This document shows, piece after piece, positions 39,910-48,298 of a stretch of 64,000 nucleotides of DNA. Source of the stretch: Marinoscillum sp965229915 (GTDB lineage Bacteria; Bacteroidota; Bacteroidia; Cytophagales; Cyclobacteriaceae); NCBI RefSeq assembly GCF_965229915.1, contig NZ_CBDDJZ010000001.1, positions 1,240,001-1,304,000 on the forward strand. The letters run 5' to 3'. A program made the position numbers and the translations under genes. The notes below the pieces were generated by a model. The model did not search any database. It saw nothing but the letters and a program-made list of their open reading frames with translations, and was not told where the DNA came from. Position 1 is the first letter of the stretch. Each line of letters opens with the position of its first letter.

Positions 39910-40952
39910 TTCATGCTATTTTGATTAACTGAATGAATAAAGTCAACCAGTCCTGAGAAGTAGGTTTGCTGATCATCGTACATGGAAAAGTGACTGCCTT
40001 CCGGACAATGCAAGTACTGACCATTGGGGACCGTTTCAGCAATCATTTTCATATGCTCCGGATCCATGGTATCGTGTGCTCCTCCTATCGAAAGTACGGG
40101 CACGGTGATTTTTTCCAGGTCAGCCGTTCGGTCCCAATTCTTGAGTTTCGCATCACCGACTATTCCAAATTCGCTCGGACCCTGCATGGTCACATACATG
40201 TCTGCGTTGATGTTGGCAAAGCCTCGATTAACCGGATCTGGCCATTCGCTCATCGGCATGCGCAAGACATGTCTCGGATAGTAGTGCTCATAAATTAATT
40301 CAGTATACCTCGGATTCGCATAGTCTTCGTTGGCCTCTAACTGTCGAATCTCAGCAAGAACTACCGAGTCCAGTTGTGGTCCCAGCACGTTATTCGCATA
40401 GTCCACATATTCTGGGATACTGGCCATCATGTTGGAGATGATCAATCCTTTGAGGTTTTCCTGATACTTGAGGGCATATTCCATTCCCAGGATTCCGCCC
40501 CAGCTATGGCCGAGTAAGTAAAAATTGTCTTTGTTAAGCCCCAGTGCCTTACGCACCTGCTCCACTTCTTCCACAAATCGATCGATGTTCCACAAACTAG
40601 TATCCGAAGGCTGATCGCTGTAAGCTGACTCTAACTGATCGTAGTAGTAATACTCAATACCCGCCTTTGGTAAGAACGAATCAAAGCACTCAAAGTACTC
40701 GTGCGATGCTCCAGGGCCTCCGTGGAGTAAGAGCAACTTCATTTTGGGATTGTTGCCTACACGTTTGGTCCAGACATTGAAAGTGCCGCTCGGAGTCTCA
40801 ATAGGTATCATGCGGGCACCACCGCTTAGCTCAGATAGTGTGCCGGAGTAGTCAAGGTAGTTATCGGAAGATGTCTCAGACTTGATTGGTTTTGGGCTAT
40901 AACAACCAGAAACGATTCCAGCAGCCAGCCATAAGGTGATTAGGTTCTTCAT
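39906..40952 (-). CDS. Proline iminopeptidase-like alpha/beta hydrolase, lipoprotein
   Basis: 348 residues. Lipobox VSGC (Cys17). The hydrolase domain shows HGGPGASHEYF, the nucleophile elbow LLGHSWGGILG, an Asp region SIGGAHDTMDP and the final His in CPEGSHFSMYDD, so the S33 triad is complete. In most S33 relatives the oxyanion-side motif reads DQLGS or DQRGS; here it is DQLESAYSD, with Glu in place of Gly. Expected to remove an N-terminal proline or another residue from peptides in the periplasm. Confidence 0.88.
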   Translation of the reverse strand: MKNLITLWLAAGIVSGCYSPKPIKSETSSDNYLDYSGTLSELSGGARMIPIETPSGTFNVWTKRVGNNPKMKLLLLHGGPGASHEYFECFDSFLPKAGIEYYYYDQLESAYSDQPSDTSLWNIDRFVEEVEQVRKALGLNKDNFYLLGHSWGGILGMEYALKYQENLKGLIISNMMASIPEYVDYANNVLGPQLDSVVLAEIRQLEANEDYANPRYTELIYEHYYPRHVLRMPMSEWPDPVNRGFANINADMYVTMQGPSEFGIVGDAKLKNWDRTADLEKITVPVLSIGGAHDTMDPEHMKMIAETVPNGQYLHCPEGSHFSMYDDQQTYFSGLVDFIHSVNQNSMN

Positions 40953-41009
40953 GGGTATGTTTCTTTGTGGATGTTCAAGCTAAGTGTTATTGCGAGAGAT
41001 TGCAAGCAT

Positions 41010-41714
41010 TCACTCCCTGACCACCACTGTACCGGCGATGTAATCTGGTATGGATCGAGACTTATCATCAAATAGCATGCTCACAATTTCCATCACCGTC
41101 CAACCCCAATAAACGATTTGCAAAATCATGATAACAATAACCACTGCTTCAGCTGCCTGATCTCGATAGATTGCCATGAACAAAATATTTAGCCAAACCA
41201 CCATGATGTATATTACTGGACCTATATCTCTTAGAAAAGCTTGTTTCATCGTTATCCTTGACTCTTTGGCATAATCAATCACTTTGATGGACATAGCCAT
41301 TTTACCCAGTGTCTGACCGTACTGGGCATGCATGAATACGGAATAGAAATATGGAACACCTATTGCTATGAACCCAAACAAAGAGGTGATCCAGGCAGGC
41401 ACTGGAATAACACCAACTAAGCCAGCGCAACCAATGAACAAAAACAAATCGATAACGGCCGCAACGAATCTCGGTCCGGTAGTCTGAAATCGCTCGGCTG
41501 CTTTGTTTTCTTCTTTTCTCTGCTCCTCTTTCTCCTGAATGGAAGAAGCCCTTTCAGCCAGTTCCTTACTAACACCCTCGCGCTTTTCTAACTCCCAGAT
41601 GGTAGCCAACTTTGCTGTCTCCTGATGTTCTTGGCTAACACTTATTCGCTTGAGTTCATCAGTAGATTTCTTTTCAAACTTGGATGAGAAGATGTTCCGC
41701 TTTTCCAATGGCAA
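41010..41714 (-). CDS. RDD-family membrane protein
   Basis: 234 residues. The N-terminal 75 residues are charged and partly coiled (STDELKRISVSQ, AERASSIQEKEEQ); the RDD domain follows with RFVAAVIDLFLF, helices at about 100-135, QTLGKMAMSIKVID, and two more helices near 165-215. Probably a small transport or membrane-organisation protein. The start is unusual: a stop codon stands right before it and the first usable codon is TTG at 41714; no in-frame ATG exists before the transmembrane part, so either TTG is used or the 5' end has been altered. Confidence 0.82.
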   Translation of the reverse strand: MPLEKRNIFSSKFEKKSTDELKRISVSQEHQETAKLATIWELEKREGVSKELAERASSIQEKEEQRKEENKAAERFQTTGPRFVAAVIDLFLFIGCAGLVGVIPVPAWITSLFGFIAIGVPYFYSVFMHAQYGQTLGKMAMSIKVIDYAKESRITMKQAFLRDIGPVIYIMVVWLNILFMAIYRDQAAEAVVIVIMILQIVYWGWTVMEIVSMLFDDKSRSIPDYIAGTVVVRE

Positions 41715-42048
41715 CTAGTTAATCGTGACTGGCAATAATAATTCTTTTGTACTGCATTTCTTATCTTACTAATCATGAAGGCAAAGGAAAGCACATCGGA
41801 AACCCGCCGGCAGTTGACCAAATTTCTAGCATTGAGCCCCCTATTGGTGTAAACCAACAATCCACTGAGATAGACTCCAAATAGTACTAAAAAACCTTCA
41901 TATTCTTTCAATTTCCGCCATTTTCCGTACTTGACCCTGGATTTAGTTGACTCACATGGCAAAAAATTGTATTCTTAAAATGCCAAAAAAAGTGCAAGCA
42001 CCGTGAGTCTACGGCAAATGCACACATGTTTTACAAATCACTTACCTA
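41715..42048. other. Divergent intergenic region, 334 bases
   Basis: Lies between the RDD and cupin genes, which diverge, so it should hold two promoters. No exact TAnnTTTG box, strong hairpin or repeat was found. A minus-strand open frame covers part of it but resembles no protein and is not called. Confidence 0.4.
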
Positions 42049-42762
42049 ATGAATTTAATGAACAAACTATCATTGATTGCTGCAGCTTTCATTACGCTTA
42101 GTATGCTCTCTTGTGGACAGCAAGACAAATCCAAGGAAGTTGCTTCCGAGCAGCATCCACACAGCCACGGTGGAGACTCAGATGGTCACACGCATGGATC
42201 CTCTGCAGCAAAAGAAACCTTCTCTATTGAGAAATTGGTCGATGAGGTAAAAACTGTGCCTGATTCGATTATTGAATACCTACATGCCCAGCATCACCAA
42301 CATAAGGTATTGGAAAGGAGAACTGTACCCTCAGGTTACGAAACCAAAAATCTGAAGTACTGGAAGGACTATGCCGCTAAGGTCGAAGACCTGCCCGCGA
42401 TCAATCCGGGACCAGGCGAATATGTACACGTGATGGAAGGTTACAAGCATGGCTATCAAAACCTGGTAATCGGTATTACTGAAACTTTCCCAGGAGGAGC
42501 GCCTCCTATGCATACACATAAAGGCGAAGAATCCCATGTATTGCTCGATGGGGAGATTTTATATGCACTGGGAGATACCATATTCACCATTTCTGCGCCA
42601 TATATCGTCAATATTCCACCCATGGTGCCTCACGCCTTCAAAAATATTGGAGAGGAAACCGCCAACCTGGTGGTGATATTCCCTACAAATGTGTGGGAGT
42701 ATGACGTACTGAATTACTTCCCCTTTGAGGACTATGATAATAAAGGAAACAAAATCAACTAA
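42049..42762 (+). CDS. Cupin-domain lipoprotein with a His-rich metal-binding segment
   Basis: 237 residues; Met1 or Met4. Lipobox MLSC (Cys22), then a His/Gly/Asp-rich linker (QHPHSHGGDSDGHTHGSS, about 36-53) that looks able to bind zinc, copper or nickel. The C-terminal half is one cupin barrel: GAPPMHTHKGEESHVLLDGE (His-His-Glu set) and PPMVPHAFKNIG (second His). No enzyme class can be assigned. Periplasmic or outer-membrane, possibly a metal-responsive dioxygenase-like or sensing protein. Confidence 0.85.
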   Translation: MNLMNKLSLIAAAFITLSMLSCGQQDKSKEVASEQHPHSHGGDSDGHTHGSSAAKETFSIEKLVDEVKTVPDSIIEYLHAQHHQHKVLERRTVPSGYETKNLKYWKDYAAKVEDLPAINPGPGEYVHVMEGYKHGYQNLVIGITETFPGGAPPMHTHKGEESHVLLDGEILYALGDTIFTISAPYIVNIPPMVPHAFKNIGEETANLVVIFPTNVWEYDVLNYFPFEDYDNKGNKIN

Positions 42763-43130
42763 CAGAATAAATAGAATGGTTCATAGAACCACTATAGCTA
42801 TAAATGCTTAGAACATGTCGTCTGTCTCGTGTGCAGGCGACAATCTTTTCATATATCAGAAACTGCTCAACGACCGATGATCACCAATCACCTATCCCAA
42901 TCCTAACGGTAACGGTGGGGTGTTACTACCGCCTCTTTAAACTTCCAAAATGGTTTATAGTATTCTAAACTACCCACAACAAACACATCTATAAGCTAGC
43001 TAAGCTCCTTGTCTCACCTGCAGACGGGTTTGCAAAGGCTAGTGCGATAAGATACTTTTATAGTCCCGATAACTATCGGGATGAAAAGTCCAGCTTACGG
43101 ATTTTAGGTTGTTATGAACGAACAGAGATC
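42763..43130. other. Intergenic region, 368 bases, with short repeats
   Basis: No gene seen. It holds two imperfect copies of a phrase GTCTCrynnTGCAGrCG (near 42822 and 43012) and the palindrome at 43064-43081 (separate entry). The composition is plain and no promoter could be placed for the following lipoprotein gene. Confidence 0.4.
43064..43081. repeat. CCCGATA-type palindrome
   Basis: TCCCGAT, AACT, ATCGGGA: 7-base perfect arms. Similar CCCGATA...TATCGGG palindromes recur between genes in many Bacteroidota, so this may be a dispersed element or a simple terminator stem. Only one copy was noticed in this window. Confidence 0.45.
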
Positions 43131-43841
43131 ATGCTACAAATAAAGAATCTAAACACTTGCTTACATTTAGGTCTAATCGTAATGCTAATTGGATGTCAAC
43201 AGACTGGAAATCAGAAGACAAACATATCTCAAGAAGCAGCGGAAGCAGAAGTAAGTATTCAAGACGCTCAAGCCTACTCATTAACCGCACAGGATTCTGC
43301 CTTTTTAAATTCATTGATAAAGGACTTAAATGGTATTGATAAATTTTTTGTAAAAAATTCATACAAAAGACTTCAAGTCATACTTGAAAAAAAAGACAAT
43401 CAAAATACACCAAAGGTCCATGAAATACTTGAAAATGTTTCTACTAACGAGCCTGACTACTACATCGAGAAGTATATGCCAAAAAATGGCTACTTAGCTT
43501 ACACACCGGGTCCTGTAGAAGTATTTATAGATATGGTTTATTGGAACGTCAGTGATGGTTCTCAACTTATTGCAACACAATTGACAGCAATGGGAGATCA
43601 ACCAAGCATATCATTTGAAAAACATACAAGTGGTACATTTAAAAAAGTTGAGTCACTGATACCAGATGTGGCAACCCTTTCAGACAAACTTGTACCTGGT
43701 TACTCCCCAGACAATTCGGAGGAAGAGTTTGTTTTCAAACTCCCAATTGAGGGAAAAGATCTTCGGTTTTGTGTAGACGGAAGCGAAGACAACTGTCTTA
43801 TTTTAGAGTGGAATGATGGAACTTTTGTTCTTAAGGAATAG
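43131..43841 (+). CDS. Lipoprotein of unknown function
   Basis: 236 residues, not recognised. Lipobox LIGC (Cys22), then a Gln/Asn/Glu-rich linker and a compact domain with helices (SLIKDLNGIDKFFVKNSYKRLQVIL) followed by beta-rich text with PGPVEVFIDMVYWN. The base composition is visibly richer in A+T than the neighbouring genes. It precedes the TNT-domain gene by 139 bases on the same strand; a role as its partner or immunity protein is possible but unsupported by homology. Confidence 0.65.
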   Translation: MLQIKNLNTCLHLGLIVMLIGCQQTGNQKTNISQEAAEAEVSIQDAQAYSLTAQDSAFLNSLIKDLNGIDKFFVKNSYKRLQVILEKKDNQNTPKVHEILENVSTNEPDYYIEKYMPKNGYLAYTPGPVEVFIDMVYWNVSDGSQLIATQLTAMGDQPSISFEKHTSGTFKKVESLIPDVATLSDKLVPGYSPDNSEEEFVFKLPIEGKDLRFCVDGSEDNCLILEWNDGTFVLKE

Positions 43842-43980
43842 CCAAATCATAACAGACTAAAATGACCCCATTAGGCGTGCACATGCGAACTGAGCCATCT
43901 GAAAGGACAATTCACAATGGAAACTTCAGTGCTTCTAGCAGCTTAGACTAAACTAAAGTATATCTAAATAGTCGAAAAAA

Positions 43981-44571
43981 GTGTTCAAAAATCTATTTAA
44001 AAGAAGTAAGCAAAAACCAGATTCAAAACTCCTAGCTCAGAAGGTTAATGACTCCACACTGAAAATGTTATTCAGTGATCTTTACATGCACTATTACGAT
44101 GTTCATAGAAGTCCTGACCCAACAAATCCTGAATGGCAAAATCAGGGATGCTTTTTCTGGAAAGCAGATGAACCTTTTGAGCGCAAATCACTTCCTCCAC
44201 ATTTTACTGGACTTGATAAAAAGCACTTCACTGTAAATGACATTCCTTCTAATATTTCCGTTTCTGTAGGAACTGCCGCTCCATGGTTTGGAATGCCAGG
44301 TGGTGGTCAGAAATATTGCTTCAAAATGAATAATCAAGTCATCCCAATCTCTGATTTAATCAACAATGGGTCCATTTCATATATTGAGGAAATTGAGCTT
44401 TCTGATGATAATTTAAGCGTGTTACATGACAGAGACAATTACCTTCTACTGGTAAATCCAGAGAGTGTAAGATATGTTCAGGGTAATGATTCTTTTTATG
44501 TCAACGAGGAAAAAATGACTCTGGGACAAATCTTCACAGAAGGTTATATTAAGGTGATTAAGGCAAAATAA
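43981..44571 (+). CDS. Small TNT-domain protein (NAD-glycohydrolase toxin-like)
   Basis: 196 residues from a GTG start (MFKNLFKRSKQK). From about residue 50 the text follows the TNT domain of the tuberculosis necrotizing toxin family: EPFERKSLPPHF corresponds to the family's GTPFEQRSLPP, and GTAAPWFGMPGGGQKY to AGPAAPWFGQPGGGTQY, followed by the usual ISDLINNGSI helix. Members cleave NAD+ when delivered into a target cell. Here there is no signal peptide, delivery domain or repeat region. The residue before the final Tyr is Lys where Gln is usual, so activity is uncertain. A+T-rich like the preceding gene. Confidence 0.7.
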   Translation: MFKNLFKRSKQKPDSKLLAQKVNDSTLKMLFSDLYMHYYDVHRSPDPTNPEWQNQGCFFWKADEPFERKSLPPHFTGLDKKHFTVNDIPSNISVSVGTAAPWFGMPGGGQKYCFKMNNQVIPISDLINNGSISYIEEIELSDDNLSVLHDRDNYLLLVNPESVRYVQGNDSFYVNEEKMTLGQIFTEGYIKVIKAK

Positions 44572-44572
44572 A

Positions 44573-44600
44573 AAACCCACAGCCTCGCGACCGTGGGTTT
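44573..44600 (-). terminator. Rho-independent terminator of the xylBA operon
   Basis: AAACCCAC and GTGGGTTT form an 8-base stem with a 12-base loop. On the minus strand the stem runs into TTTTTTATTTT. It lies about 90 bases past the xylA stop. In the plus sense the T tract is weak, so it may stop the TNT gene only partly. Confidence 0.82.
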
Positions 44601-44690
44601 ACCTTATGAAGAAAACTATCTTATTGGCTTACATGTAATTATTGAGAAACCCATGACAATAAATATCAGGATGTCAAGGCATCAAAAGAC

Positions 44691-46016
44691 TTATTTAATG
44701 TAATTATTGATGATGTTCTCAAACAGCTCCTGCTTGCCGCTGGTCAGCTCGGTGTTGTCACCAAGCTTGGCTAGTTGCTCCAGAGTTAGCTTGCCATCTT
44801 CGAATGACTTGCCATCACCTGAGTCAAACGACGCATACCTATCTGCTTTCAACTTCGAGTAGTTGGAGTTCTTTAGGATGTCATCTGCAATCATTAGTGA
44901 ACGAGCGAAGTTGTCCATCCCACCAATGTGTGCATGGAACAGATCGTCCAGATCTGTAGAGTTTCTGCGCAGCTTCGCATCGAAGTTGATACCGCCACCT
45001 TGCAGTCCGCCGTGCTCCAGAAAGATCATCATCATCTCGGTCAGCTCGTTGAGGTTGGTTGGGAACTGATCGGTATCCCAGCCGTTTTGGTAGTCGCCTC
45101 TGTTGGCATCCATACTACCCAGCAGTCCAGCACTTGCAGCCACTTCCATTTCATGCTGCATGGTGTGGTTGGCCAGCGTGGCGTGGTTCACCTCCAGGTT
45201 GATTTTAAAATCATCCATCAGGTTATACTCTCTCAAAAAGCCGATCACAGTCGCCGCATCAAAGTCGTACTGGTGCTTGGTCGGCTCTGCAGGTTTCGGC
45301 TCAATGAAGAAAGTACCCTTAAATCCTTGAGCTCGGGCATAATCCCGTGCCATGGTCAGGAACTGTGCCAGGTGATCTACCTCACGCTTCAAGTTGGTAT
45401 TGAGCAGACTCATGTAGCCTTCTCTTCCGCCCCAGAACACATAGTTCTCACCGTTTAGCTTGATCGTCGCATCCAATGCACCTTTTAGTTGTCGGCCCGC
45501 ACGAGCTACCACTTTAAAGTCCGGATTGGTAGACGCTCCGTTCATGTACTGTGGATTGGAAAACAGGTTGGCTGTACCCCAAAGCAACTTCACACCTGAC
45601 TCAGCCATTTTCTCTTTCGCATAGTCCGTGATGAAGTCCAGTCGTTTCTGTGACTCATCCATGTTGTCAGCCTCATCGATCAGATCAAAATCGTGAAAAC
45701 AGAAGAACGGTGCACCAATTTTGGTGATGAACTCAAACCCCGCATCCATTTTGTCCTTAGCGGCCTGGTATGGATCAGCACTGGTAGCCCAAGGCATGAC
45801 ACGGGTACCCGGACCAAATGGATCACCGCCGGTACCACAGAATGAATGCCAGTACGCCACAGCAAATCGGAAGTGCTCCTTCATGGTTTTGCCGGCCACT
45901 ACTTTGTTTTCATCATAGAATTTGAAGGCGAACGGATTGTCCGACTCTCGTCCTTCGAACTGGATTTTCCCAATTCCTTTGAAATATTCTTTGTCTCCTA
46001 ATACGATATTACTCAT
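44691..46016 (-). CDS. xylA: Xylose isomerase
   Basis: 441 residues, the normal class II length. Motifs include RFAVAYWHSFCGTGGDPFG, the catalytic-His region FCFHDFDLIDEADN, VFWGGREGY, the metal ligands FFIEPKPAEPTKHQYDFD and NLEVNHATLANH, and GSMDANRGD. Converts D-xylose to D-xylulose in the cytoplasm. Follows xylB by 2 bases; the pair takes up the xylose freed by the locus at 1-24 kb. Confidence 0.98.
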   Translation of the reverse strand: MSNIVLGDKEYFKGIGKIQFEGRESDNPFAFKFYDENKVVAGKTMKEHFRFAVAYWHSFCGTGGDPFGPGTRVMPWATSADPYQAAKDKMDAGFEFITKIGAPFFCFHDFDLIDEADNMDESQKRLDFITDYAKEKMAESGVKLLWGTANLFSNPQYMNGASTNPDFKVVARAGRQLKGALDATIKLNGENYVFWGGREGYMSLLNTNLKREVDHLAQFLTMARDYARAQGFKGTFFIEPKPAEPTKHQYDFDAATVIGFLREYNLMDDFKINLEVNHATLANHTMQHEMEVAASAGLLGSMDANRGDYQNGWDTDQFPTNLNELTEMMMIFLEHGGLQGGGINFDAKLRRNSTDLDDLFHAHIGGMDNFARSLMIADDILKNSNYSKLKADRYASFDSGDGKSFEDGKLTLEQLAKLGDNTELTSGKQELFENIINNYIK

Positions 46017-46018
46017 GA

Positions 46019-47500
46019 CTATTTGTTTAAGATTTTTGCTAATTCGTTTTTCCAGCTTTGATAAGCCTGCTGGTAGTTGCCCTGCTGCGGCTCGTACACA
46101 CGAAGGATGGTATCCCCAGCTACTGCCTCCGACAGTGTTTTATAATAACCCAATCCATAGGCCGCTCCACGCGCTGCTCCAATAGCGCCAGTTGTCTGCA
46201 CCATTTCTATTGGCGCACCGGAAAGTGAAGCGATGGTGTTGCTGAATACCTGGGATTGAAAGAGGTTATCGTTGCCCACACGGAGTTTGTTGATGTCCAT
46301 GTCCAATTCCTGCATTACTTCCATGCCGTACATGAAGGAAAAAGCAATGCCTTCCAGAGAAGCTCTGAAAAAGTGCTCTGGCTTGTGTCTGTTGAACTGA
46401 ACTCCGAGCATGGATGCACCCAGGTCTTTGTTGGACAGCATGCGTTCGGCTCCATTGCCAAAAGGCAACACTTTCAACCCATCCGAACCGACTGCTACTT
46501 TGTTGGCCATTGCTTCCATGTCATCATAGTTGACATTGTCTTTGGCCAACATCTGGCGAATGTATCGGTACTGAATCCCTGAGCCATTAATGCATAGCAG
46601 TACACCTATTCGCGGATCTTCACTGGTATGGTTCACGTGCGCGAAGCTGTTGACTCGCGATTTGGGATCGAAAACAGGCGTTCCTTTCACTCCATACACT
46701 ACACCGGAAGTACCGCCAGTCGCGGCGATTTCTCCGGGATTAAACACTCCAAGCGAAAGTGCATTGTTGGGCTGATCTCCAGCACGGTAAGCCACCTGAA
46801 TTCCTTCTGGTAACCCTAATGCTTCCGCTGCCTGCGCAGTAAGTGCGCCTTGCTCCCCAAAAGTCGGAACGATCTGTGAAATCACCGACTCATCAAACCC
46901 ACAAGCCTCCATGAGTGGTTTGGACAGCTCTTCGTTTTTAAAGTCCCAAAAGATTCCTTCTGAAAGTCCGGATACGGTAGTAGTGGGCAAGCCCGTCATA
47001 CGCATGGCGACATAGTCACCTGGCAGCATGATTTTATATACTTTCTCAAAAAGCTCCGGCTCGTTATCCTTCACCCATTTCAGTTTGGAAGCCGTGAAGT
47101 TACCCGGCGCGTTGAGCATGTGCTCATTGCTTTTTACCTCACCGATCTGAGCCAGTAGTTCATCACCCGTTGTCACAGCGCGGCTATCGCACCAAATGAT
47201 CGAAGGACGGAGGACCTTCAGGTCCTTGTCTACCATCACCAAGCCGTGCATTTGGTAGGAGATACCAATGCCTTTTACCTGTGACGCATCTACATTGGCA
47301 CGAGCCAACACAGCTCGGGTAGACTGCAAGACGCACTCCCACCAGAGCTCAGGGTTTTGCTCAGCAAATCCAGGCTGTGGACTGCTGATGTCAAGTTCTG
47401 TCTCAGGAAAATGCGCCACCGCCAGTTGCCGGTTGGTCTCCCCATCAAGGAGGGCCGCCTTGATACTGGAGCTTCCTATGTCGTAACCAATAAAATACAT
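46019..47500 (-). CDS. xylB: Xylulokinase
   Basis: About 493 residues from the ATG at 47500, giving the canonical FGGY start MYFIGYDIGSSSIKAALLD. The longer frame to 47716 overlaps the divergent regulator and is rejected. FGGY features: YQMHGLVMVDKD, PSIIWCDSRA, MLPGDYVAMRMTG, YRAGDQPNNALSLGV and GGNxxx-like RVGNDNLFQSQVFSN. Phosphorylates D-xylulose to feed the pentose phosphate pathway. First gene of the xylBA operon with an exact TATATTTG promoter element 20 bases upstream. Confidence 0.96.
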   Translation of the reverse strand: MYFIGYDIGSSSIKAALLDGETNRQLAVAHFPETELDISSPQPGFAEQNPELWWECVLQSTRAVLARANVDASQVKGIGISYQMHGLVMVDKDLKVLRPSIIWCDSRAVTTGDELLAQIGEVKSNEHMLNAPGNFTASKLKWVKDNEPELFEKVYKIMLPGDYVAMRMTGLPTTTVSGLSEGIFWDFKNEELSKPLMEACGFDESVISQIVPTFGEQGALTAQAAEALGLPEGIQVAYRAGDQPNNALSLGVFNPGEIAATGGTSGVVYGVKGTPVFDPKSRVNSFAHVNHTSEDPRIGVLLCINGSGIQYRYIRQMLAKDNVNYDDMEAMANKVAVGSDGLKVLPFGNGAERMLSNKDLGASMLGVQFNRHKPEHFFRASLEGIAFSFMYGMEVMQELDMDINKLRVGNDNLFQSQVFSNTIASLSGAPIEMVQTTGAIGAARGAAYGLGYYKTLSEAVAGDTILRVYEPQQGNYQQAYQSWKNELAKILNK

Positions 47501-47519
47501 TTTTAGCGTGTTGTTTTTC

Positions 47520-47527
47520 CAAATATA
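47520..47527 (-). promoter_or_regulatory. xylBA promoter -7 element (TAnnTTTG)
   Basis: The minus strand reads TATATTTG, an exact match to the Bacteroidota -7 consensus. Transcription would begin around 47514, giving a short leader before the xylB ATG at 47500. A clear -33 TTG is missing at the right distance; instead the 17-base palindrome covers that area. Confidence 0.65.
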
Positions 47528-47534
47528 GAAACTT

Positions 47535-47551
47535 ATAGTCATTATGACTAT
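47535..47551. promoter_or_regulatory. 17-bp palindromic operator between xylB and its regulator
   Basis: ATAGTCAT-T-ATGACTAT, a perfect dyad. It lies 7 bases upstream of the xylB -7 element and in front of the divergent Nudix-type regulator, where it would cover the -33 region. Likely the binding site of that regulator, which would then control both directions. Confidence 0.75.
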
Positions 47552-47606
47552 TACTTCGTGAATTTTATTTACTTTAGTATTGTGGAGAATTAACAAACGA
47601 TAGATC

Positions 47607-48284
47607 GTGGAGCATCCTATTATGGACGACCTGTCCATAGACTGTGTGATTTTTGGTTTTACGGACGAGCTGAAGGTACTGCTGGTCAAACATGCGGAAG
47701 GCATCAGCAAGGGCAAATGGGCATTGCCTGGTGGCTGGATTACCTACGATGAGTCGTTGGATACCGCAGCAGATCGCATACTTAAATTACTTACTGGTGT
47801 AGATAACCTGTTTCTGGAGCAGCTGAAAGCCTTTGGGGCTGTGGACCGCTTTCCTGGTAAGCGCGTGGTGACGGTTGCCTATTATACGTTGATAAGAGAT
47901 GCGGACTATGACCTGGTGGCGGGCTTTACCGCATCGGATGTGCAGTGGTTTTCTATCAATGAGCTACCAGAGCTACCCTATGACCATCGGGATATACTAC
48001 AGTATGCCTGGGACCAACTCAAAATCAAGGTGAAGCAAGAACCGATTGGCTTCAATTTACTGCCCAAAAAATTCACTCTACTGCAATTGCAAAATCTGTA
48101 CGAATCCATTTTACAGATCAAGCTGGATAAACCTAATTTCCGAAGAAAGATGCTGGGCATGAAGCTCCTGATTGACTGTGATGAAAAGCAGGACAATGTC
48201 TCCCACCGCGCAGCGAAACTTTTCCGATTTGACGAGGAAGTCTACCGGTCGCTGAAGGAGCACAAGTTTGTGCTGGATTGGTGA
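47607..48284 (+). CDS. Nudix-type (NrtR-like) transcriptional regulator of xylose genes
   Basis: 225 residues from GTG 47607; ATG at 47622 (MDDLSIDCVIFGFTDE) is an equally good start. N-terminal Nudix-like domain (about 5-140) with VLLVKHAEG and GKWALPGGWI; the Nudix box is degraded (YDESLDTAADRILKLLTG lacks the REXXEE core), as in NrtR-family regulators that bind rather than hydrolyse ligands. C-terminal winged-helix region (about 150-225) with FTLLQLQNLYESIL and NFRRKMLGMKLL. In Bacteroidota such proteins control arabinose or xylose genes; its place opposite xylBA points to xylose. Confidence 0.85.
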   Translation: MEHPIMDDLSIDCVIFGFTDELKVLLVKHAEGISKGKWALPGGWITYDESLDTAADRILKLLTGVDNLFLEQLKAFGAVDRFPGKRVVTVAYYTLIRDADYDLVAGFTASDVQWFSINELPELPYDHRDILQYAWDQLKIKVKQEPIGFNLLPKKFTLLQLQNLYESILQIKLDKPNFRRKMLGMKLLIDCDEKQDNVSHRAAKLFRFDEEVYRSLKEHKFVLDW

Positions 48285-48298
48285 GACGGACGTCAAAA

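Noticed and set aside
41642..41962. Minus-strand open frame of 106 codons in the RDD/cupin spacer
   Set aside because: Its text resembles no protein and it overlaps the RDD gene in another frame.
43863..43952. Short plus-strand frame (29 codons) between the unknown lipoprotein and the TNT gene
   Set aside because: Too short, no family match and no promoter or start context; likely chance.
46019..47716. A longer xylB frame beginning at 47716
   Set aside because: The extra 72 residues have no FGGY character and overlap the divergent regulator and its operator; the family start is at 47500.
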